From an uncultured Lachnospiraceae bacterium (GTDB lineage Bacteria > Bacillota > Clostridia > Lachnospirales > Lachnospiraceae), in contig CAJUDE010000013.1 of assembly GCA_910585295.1 (NCBI GenBank), forward strand, positions 50,473 through 114,472: a stretch of 64,000 nucleotides of DNA. The letters run 5' to 3'. This document shows positions 59,839-64,000 of this stretch, piece by piece. The notes beneath the pieces were generated by a model, which saw only the letters and a list, made by a program, of their open reading frames with translations, made no database searches and was not told where the DNA came from. Position 1 is the stretch's first letter, and every line of letters starts with the position of its first letter. The translations under genes were made by a program, and so were the position numbers.

Positions 59839-59938
59839 CTAAAGCAAAAAAGCCGGATAAAGAACAGACCTTTCAATCTGCGCCTTATCCAGCACATTAC
59901 TTCTCCTGAGCAATATACCCTCCGAGTTTGTAATAATC
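59839..59938 (-). promoter_or_regulatory. Leader/attenuator copy 2 with 18-codon leader ORF
   Basis: After the promoter at 59939-59967 the transcript reads CTCGGAGGGTATATTGCTC, then AGGAG, then a GTG-initiated leader MLDKAQIERSVLYPAFLL with a TAG stop (59895-59839). The same hairpin as in copy 1 (CTGGATAAGG / CAGATT-GAAA-GGTCTG / CTTTATCCGG) overlaps the leader and ends in T6. Differences from copy 1 are compensated or wobble-paired, so RNA structure is conserved. It precedes the broken GNAT gene. Confidence 0.6.
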
Positions 59939-59967
59939 ATATTATTAAAAACAGCGCTGTTTGTCAA
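59939..59967 (-). promoter_or_regulatory. Promoter with palindromic spacer for leader copy 2
   Basis: TTGACA (59962-59967) and TAATAT (59939-59944) are 17 bases apart. The spacer contains the perfect palindrome AAACAGCGCTGTTT, a likely repressor operator. It lies just after the truncated AbiEii frame. Confidence 0.8.
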
Positions 59968-59988
59968 GCCAATTTTGCAACAAAATTT

Positions 59989-60309
59989 TTAATTCTTAAT
60001 TCGAGCCGCAAGAGAAACTCCAATGCCGGCATACTTCTTTGCAACAGCAATAGGAGCAAGGTCTTTAATCTCAAAGGTCACAAAATCATTGCCTGTAGGC
60101 GTGGAAATGATTGTTTCTATTACAGTCTGTAGCTGTTCAGGAGTGTTAGAAACTTTCCGAAGAAGAAAGTCAACATCTACCGTCACACGGCTGTCAAAAT
60201 CGGTAACGGAATAAATGAGCAATCCGCCTTTCAGCACAAGATTTTCTGCATATTGCGATTTTTCCAAACGGCGCAGGAATTCCTCCTGACAGGGTTCTCT
60301 CCCGGTCAT
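59989..60309 (-). pseudogene. AbiEii-type nucleotidyltransferase toxin, N-terminal part only
   Basis: About 106 residues: QEEFLRRLEKSQYAENLVLK, GGLLIYSVTDFDSRVTVDVD (the nucleotidyltransferase DxD) and VSLAARIKN. AbiEii toxins are about 280 residues or more; here the frame stops at ARIKN, before the second half, and the promoter of leader copy 2 follows directly. The first residues are also lost by fusion to AbiEi. AbiE is a type IV toxin-antitoxin and phage-defence module; this copy is dead. Confidence 0.75.
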
Positions 60310-60628
60310 ATACGGGCAATGTCACACCGTTAAAATTATCCACAGATTTTCCAATTGTCAGAAAGTCTTTTTGAATATAGTATGCCTTCATCGGAAATTC
60401 TACAATATTCTTTACGGCACGGGATGCTGTTCTTGGTACAGCAATCGACCATTCACGGGGAGAAAAATCATTGTATCCATAATGGAATAATGCAGACTCC
60501 ACGCAAATAATCCCCTGCGGAAGAAACTTTCCACATACAAAAAATAAATAATGCACGTATTCATTATGGCGTATAGTATTCCCACCCGCCGGAAAAATAT
60601 TCAAGACTTTTTCGGAAAGTATCGACAA
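60297..60628 (-). pseudogene. AbiEi-type antitoxin, truncated
   Basis: GIICVESALFHYGYNDFSPR then EWSIAVPRTASRAVKNIVEF and NFNGVTLPVYDRERT match the C-terminal domain of AbiEi transcriptional-regulator antitoxins. At VYDRERT the homology breaks and the AbiEii sequence begins in another frame, so a deletion fused the two genes. The N-terminal winged helix is only partly present (SILSEKVLNIFPAGG). The 220 bases between here and pnuC show nothing else clear. Confidence 0.65.
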
Positions 60629-60863
60629 ACGCTTGTTTTATCCTGTATAACAAAATACTCTTTTAGAAAAATCACACCCAATTACATATCTTCACAGAAT
60701 ATTGAAGTACGGCTTTACGACGTACACGCCTGCAGTATGCGAAAAGGAAATCCCGCCGTTTCTGAATTACTCCAATCTGTCGGCGATCAGAATTTTCTTT
60801 ATTGCTTAAAATTTACTTTTTTCTTCTCATTTTCCTAAACATATCTCTTTACCTCTTTATCCT

Positions 60864-61586
60864 TTAATTGTTCACTGCGGCAATGCAAGCGTTTTCTTGG
60901 CGTTTCTGCATTCTTGACCAGTTGATAAATCCATAAATATCATTTATTAAAAACACAACAAAACAAATAGCAACTGACAAATACGATATATCAGAAATTG
61001 TTGCTAACACCCATAGAATAATAAGTACAATGTCATTTGCAGCATAACCGATTGCATAAAATGCACTTCTTCTAAAAGTCAAATAAACCGCAAGAAAGCT
61101 TGTTGTGACAGATATCGTGCTTAGTATTAGGTTTGCCGTTTGAAAAGCCGCCAAAATGTAATAAAAAATAAGTGTAATGACTGCTGTCAAAACCATCATA
61201 AAAATAATCTCTTTTGCTTTTAACCTATTTACTTTTACTTCTGATTTATTTCCATTATACGGATTTCTCAACCATGAGGCTAATGCAAAAACAGCCATTG
61301 GGGCAGTCATTCCCAAATAAGTTACCATCTCCCCATAATAGGCGAACGCAAAAGATATGACCCCATATAAAATACTAAATATAACCATTAGGAACTGTCC
61401 GAACGGATTTCCCTTTGCATTAAAGATTAGCGCTGTGACGCCAATGAAAGAAGCAACAAGCGTTAAATAATTTTCTCTGTCAAACAAAAAAAATGATACG
61501 GCAATTAAAGTCACTGAAATACACCATAACAATATCTCTCCTTTTGAAAAATAATCAAATAACGATTTTCGTTCTTTCGTGTGCAT
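60864..61586 (-). CDS. pnuC: Nicotinamide riboside/mononucleotide transporter PnuC
   Basis: This 240-residue protein has seven predicted membrane helices. FIGVTALIFNAKGNPFGQFL, FYGVISFAFAYYGEMVTY-like and RNPYNGNKSEVKVNRL segments and the C-terminal NDIYGFINWSRMQKRQ are PnuC features; the conserved W near the C-terminus gates the substrate. It imports a vitamin B3 nucleoside for NAD salvage, complementing nadBC 4 kb away. The ribosome site is TTTTAGGAGGTAATT. A promoter and a leader of about 110 bases precede it. Confidence 0.9.
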   Translation of the reverse strand: MHTKERKSLFDYFSKGEILLWCISVTLIAVSFFLFDRENYLTLVASFIGVTALIFNAKGNPFGQFLMVIFSILYGVISFAFAYYGEMVTYLGMTAPMAVFALASWLRNPYNGNKSEVKVNRLKAKEIIFMMVLTAVITLIFYYILAAFQTANLILSTISVTTSFLAVYLTFRRSAFYAIGYAANDIVLIILWVLATISDISYLSVAICFVVFLINDIYGFINWSRMQKRQENACIAAVNN

Positions 61587-61589
61587 ATA

Positions 61590-61700
61590 ATTACCTCCTA
61601 AAATAAAATAAGCACTCTACTACACATCTTCAATGACCTAACGATGTATAACGAATGCTTTCGCTTCTCTACCCGGTGGCAGACTATTATTTACTTAATT
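61590..61700 (-). promoter_or_regulatory. Structured 5' leader of pnuC
   Basis: The untranslated leader of about 110 bases contains GAAGCGAAAGC, a hairpin TACATCG...GATGTGTA, and GTCTGCCACCGGGTAG near its 5' end, then AGGAGG. Vitamin transporters of this family are often riboswitch-controlled (NAD+-II, TPP or preQ1 classes), but none of those consensus sequences is recognisable here. Confidence 0.4.
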
Positions 61701-61706
61701 TTAGCA

Positions 61707-61735
61707 AGTATAGCACATTAAAATAAAGAAGTCAA
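61707..61735 (-). promoter_or_regulatory. Promoter of pnuC
   Basis: TTGACT (61730-61735) and TATACT (61707-61712) are spaced by 17 bases. The -35 box overlaps the tail of the truncated TnpV frame. Confidence 0.8.
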
Positions 61736-62167
61736 TAATTTACCCAAATTTGAGTTTCCCCATTTTTTATAATAGCCTATATTATTGCAGATAAAGTTGT
61801 TTGTACATTTTATTATTTCTGCCTTTAGTTGTTCTGTTATGCCCTGCGCCTGCTTCATATCCTCTATGAGCCTTTCAAAGCGTTTCTGTACTTGCCTGTC
61901 AATGTTGGCAAGATAAACGCCAAATCTGCCGCTTGTGATAAGATTGGTGTATGCAACTTTGCGGTTCTTCTTCAGATAGTCCATATGCCGCTGTCCCCAT
62001 GTGCCGATTGGCTGTTTTTCTTCGGTAGGTAATCTTAAATCTGGAATCAGATACCCATTTTCTTCGTGTTTCTTTCTGTCAATCTCTGATGGAGCCATAG
62101 CCATTGCCACCAGCCCTCCCAGGCGCAAGCACAGGGAAGCCCATGATGAAAAGGGAAGCCGAAACAA
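61718..62167 (-). pseudogene. TnpV-like transposon protein, C-terminally replaced
   Basis: The region ENGYLIPDLRLPTEEKQPIG, TWGQRHMDYLKKNRKVAYTN, LITSGRFGVYLANIDRQVQK and AQGITEQLKAE matches TnpV proteins of Tn4451/Tn5397-like elements. After LKAE the usual QMEWVRRMNNIRA-type ending is absent; 31 unrelated codons follow and run into the pnuC promoter. The true start is unclear (ATG 62104 or 62098 region). It is a remnant of another serine-recombinase transposon. Confidence 0.7.
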
Positions 62168-62192
62168 CAGGCTCCCCTTTTCATCTCTAAAT

Positions 62193-63668
62193 TTATCTCT
62201 TAATTTTCCCGCTTTGCCTCACCTTGCTCCATGCGCTGCGCAGCGCCCCTTTATAGCTTCGGACCCTTACATAGTACTTCTTCCCTGCCTTCAGCTTTGT
62301 GAAGGTGTGGGAGGCTTTTGCCAGCTTCTTTGACTTCACGTCTTTCTTGAAGGCCTTCGACGTGCTTACCTGGACTTGGTACCCTGCCGCCATCCTGTCC
62401 TTCACCCACCTCACCGTCAGCTTCCTGCCCTTTGCCGCCTTTGCTGACTTTAGGGACGGCCTCCTTGGGCTTACCTGCACCGTCACCTTCACGGATTCTT
62501 TCCCTGCCTTGACAGTTATTTCCGCAACCCCAGTGCCTTTCACGGTCACTTCCCCCGTGTCCTTGGCCACCGCGGCGACCTTCGGCTTATTGCTTGTGAA
62601 GGACAGCCTGCTTGCTGACGTTGCCTTGACCTTAAAGGGCTTCGCGCCATAGGTGACTTTATAAAGCGTCTTTTTACAGGTGATGGCGGGGGCTGGCTGC
62701 CCCGTCCCCGGCGCCTCCACAATGGCAAAGGCCGCAGACTTGCTCCCAGTGTAGCCGCCCTTGCCTGTGACGGCCGCCTTCGCCGTCCCCACATTAATGT
62801 TGTCGCTGTAGGAAACGGTGTAGTCTGTGTTGGGGGCTAAGGTTTTTCCCCCAAGCTTCACCGTTACTGCTGGGGCTTTGGGCTTGCCGTCATAGGTGTA
62901 GCTTGCCCTCTCCAAGGTTATAGACGCTTCGGATATGTCCCCTTTCGCTGGGGTATCCGCTTTCTTTATAGTGAATTCCTTCTGCGCGCTTCCTATATAA
63001 TTTCCTTTTCCTTCAACGGCCACCTTCGCCGTCCCCGCATTGATGTTGTCCTGGTAAGAAACGGTGTAGTCTGTGTTGGGGGCGAGGGTCTTCCCGCCCA
63101 ATTCCACTGACACTGCCGGGGTCTTGGGCTTGCCGTCATAAATGTAGCTGTCTTTTTCCAAGGTTATGGCTGCTTTGGATATATCCTCAACGGGATTAAA
63201 GGCAATACCGTGACTTTGTGCATATTTCTCTGCTTCTGAACCTGGAACTCCAATGATTATAAGGTTCTCGCTGCAATCTGAGAAAGTACCATAACCTATC
63301 CCTGTCATGCTGGGGGGAATTGCCACGCTTGTTAAGCTGCTGCATCCTGAAAAGGCAGACTCCCCTATCCATTTCACACTGGATGGGATTTTTGTATTCT
63401 TGCATCCCACTACCAGGGTATTGCTTACTGTTTCAATAATCACATTACAATTTTCCCTGCTGTCATACTCCACATTCCCTTCTGATACCTTTAGGCTCTC
63501 CAAACTGCTACAACCCCCAAATGCGCCACTACCTATCCATTTCACACTGGATGGGATTTCCACGCTTGTTAAGCCAATGCAGTCTCTAAAGGCAAAATAT
63601 CCGATACTTTCTATGGCATGGCTTTTATCAAACATTATAGAACGCTGTAAGTGCCTGTTTATGGGCAT
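62193..63668 (-). CDS. BspA-like LRR surface protein, N-terminus missing
   Basis: The frame has 491 residues. Residues about 20-155 are LRR_5/BspA repeats (IESIGYFAFRDCIGLTSVEI; SVKWIGESAFSGCSSLTSVA). Two tandem MBG-like beta domains follow (about 160-315, each with YDGKPK...LGGKTLAPNTDYTVSY), then an Ig-like domain (VTYGAKPFKVKATSASRLSF) and a fibronectin-type-III-like C-terminus. Such proteins bind host surfaces. There is no signal peptide: the first residues (MPINRHLQRSIMF) are foreign, so the 5' part, including the secretion signal, has been lost. Confidence 0.75.
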   Translation of the reverse strand: MPINRHLQRSIMFDKSHAIESIGYFAFRDCIGLTSVEIPSSVKWIGSGAFGGCSSLESLKVSEGNVEYDSRENCNVIIETVSNTLVVGCKNTKIPSSVKWIGESAFSGCSSLTSVAIPPSMTGIGYGTFSDCSENLIIIGVPGSEAEKYAQSHGIAFNPVEDISKAAITLEKDSYIYDGKPKTPAVSVELGGKTLAPNTDYTVSYQDNINAGTAKVAVEGKGNYIGSAQKEFTIKKADTPAKGDISEASITLERASYTYDGKPKAPAVTVKLGGKTLAPNTDYTVSYSDNINVGTAKAAVTGKGGYTGSKSAAFAIVEAPGTGQPAPAITCKKTLYKVTYGAKPFKVKATSASRLSFTSNKPKVAAVAKDTGEVTVKGTGVAEITVKAGKESVKVTVQVSPRRPSLKSAKAAKGRKLTVRWVKDRMAAGYQVQVSTSKAFKKDVKSKKLAKASHTFTKLKAGKKYYVRVRSYKGALRSAWSKVRQSGKIKR

Positions 63669-63861
63669 TTCCAGCGTTTTTTCTTTTTATCCTGTCGCAC
63701 CAAAAACCGTAAAATCCCGGAAAAACGGTGTCAAAAATGGTGTCTGTTTATGGGATGTGTGTCAGAAGTTTAGCAAGAATAAATTCGCCGGATTCTAAAA
63801 AAAGCAGTTGAATTTCAGATACAAAAATGTTATATTATAGAAAAGGAGCAACCGCCCACAA

Positions 63862-64000
63862 TGAACTGAACCCCAAATGTTAGACAAATATCTGACAGGA
63901 GGGGTTATTTTTATGCCATTTACTTATGAGCAAAAAGTGCAGGCGGTAAAGCTTGTAAAGGAAGAACATCTTTCTTATTTGAGAGCTGGACGTGCAATCG
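63862..64000 (+). mobile_element. Left end of an IS3-family insertion sequence
   Basis: TGAACTGAACCCCAAATGTT at 63862 resembles the terminal repeat of IS3-family elements (TGAACTGACCCC class). A transposase OrfA with a strong ribosome site begins 51 bases inside. The element continues beyond the window. The 190 bases before it (63669-63861) hold no recognisable gene. Confidence 0.65.
63913..64000 (+). CDS. IS3-family transposase OrfA, truncated by the window edge
   Basis: The first 29 codons read MPFTYEQKVQAVKLVKEEHL then SYLRAGRAI, the beginning of the helix-turn-helix DNA-binding domain of IS3-type OrfA (IS150-like). AGGAGGGG precedes the start. The rest lies outside the window. Confidence 0.7.
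   Translation, partial: MPFTYEQKVQAVKLVKEEHLSYLRAGRAI

Noticed and set aside
63307..63798. 163-codon frame on the plus strand
   Set aside because: Most of it is antisense to the BspA-like protein; only the last part lies outside and shows no family.
1..64000. CRISPR arrays, rRNA or tRNA genes
   Set aside because: No regular spacer-repeat array and no cloverleaf or rRNA-like sequence was seen on either strand.

Overview
The window looks like a chromosome segment of a low-to-mid-GC Gram-positive anaerobe of the Clostridia, most likely a Lachnospiraceae gut commensal. Evidence for this: a PolC-type replicase, a CIRCE-controlled groESL operon, the pyrH-frr-uppS-cdsA-dxr-rseP-ispG-polC order, large serine recombinases with TnpW/TnpV accessory genes, a DUF5716/DUF5717 gene pair, Rpn-type PD-(D/E)XK nucleases, and AGGAGG ribosome sites throughout. 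No rRNA, tRNA or CRISPR array was recognised. All names rest on reading the translated sequences, since no database search could be run.

Layout. 1-5 kb is accessory: an edge-truncated DUF6033-like gene, an M56 (BlaR1-like) membrane peptidase whose BlaI partner survives only as a 36-residue tail, a TnpW plus large serine recombinase pair, and a toxin-antitoxin pair whose toxin is frameshifted. 5.1-12.8 kb is one leftward operon: a DUF5717-like giant protein, a DUF5716-like actin/Hsp70-fold protein, a TPR protein, a two-helix membrane coiled-coil protein and a membrane-anchored PIG-L deacetylase. It is the best candidate for an undescribed system. 13-21 kb mixes a PLP-dependent enzyme, secreted and anti-sigma-like proteins, two miniature inverted-repeat elements and several Rpn nucleases, intact and broken. 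This zone ends at rlmH, whose 3' end is repeated twice downstream, as expected for a decayed SCC-like island.

21-35.5 kb is core: rlmH, xpt, an SCP2-like protein, then the leftward cluster running from a polysaccharide deacetylase and a bactofilin through pyrH, frr, uppS, cdsA, dxr, rseP and ispG to polC, which links translation recycling, isoprenoid, phospholipid and cell-wall precursor synthesis with replication. 36-48 kb holds a CsoR-controlled copper ATPase with a fused CopZ-like domain, deoD, azlCD, helD, purA, a HAD hydrolase, a TRIC-type channel, a MATE exporter and a DegV protein. 48.9-52.5 kb is a signalling operon: a DUF342/FapA protein with N-terminal repeats, a response regulator with a degenerate HD-GYP domain, and an HPt protein. 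52.8-57.6 kb has groESL and nadBC.

58-64 kb is accessory again: a MATE exporter behind a leader with a terminator hairpin, a second copy of that leader with its own promoter and leader ORF, GNAT, AbiEi/AbiEii and TnpV remnants, pnuC with a long 5' leader, a BspA-like surface protein lacking its N-terminus, and the left end of an IS3-family element at the edge. Dispersed hairpin repeats occur at several of the boundaries.
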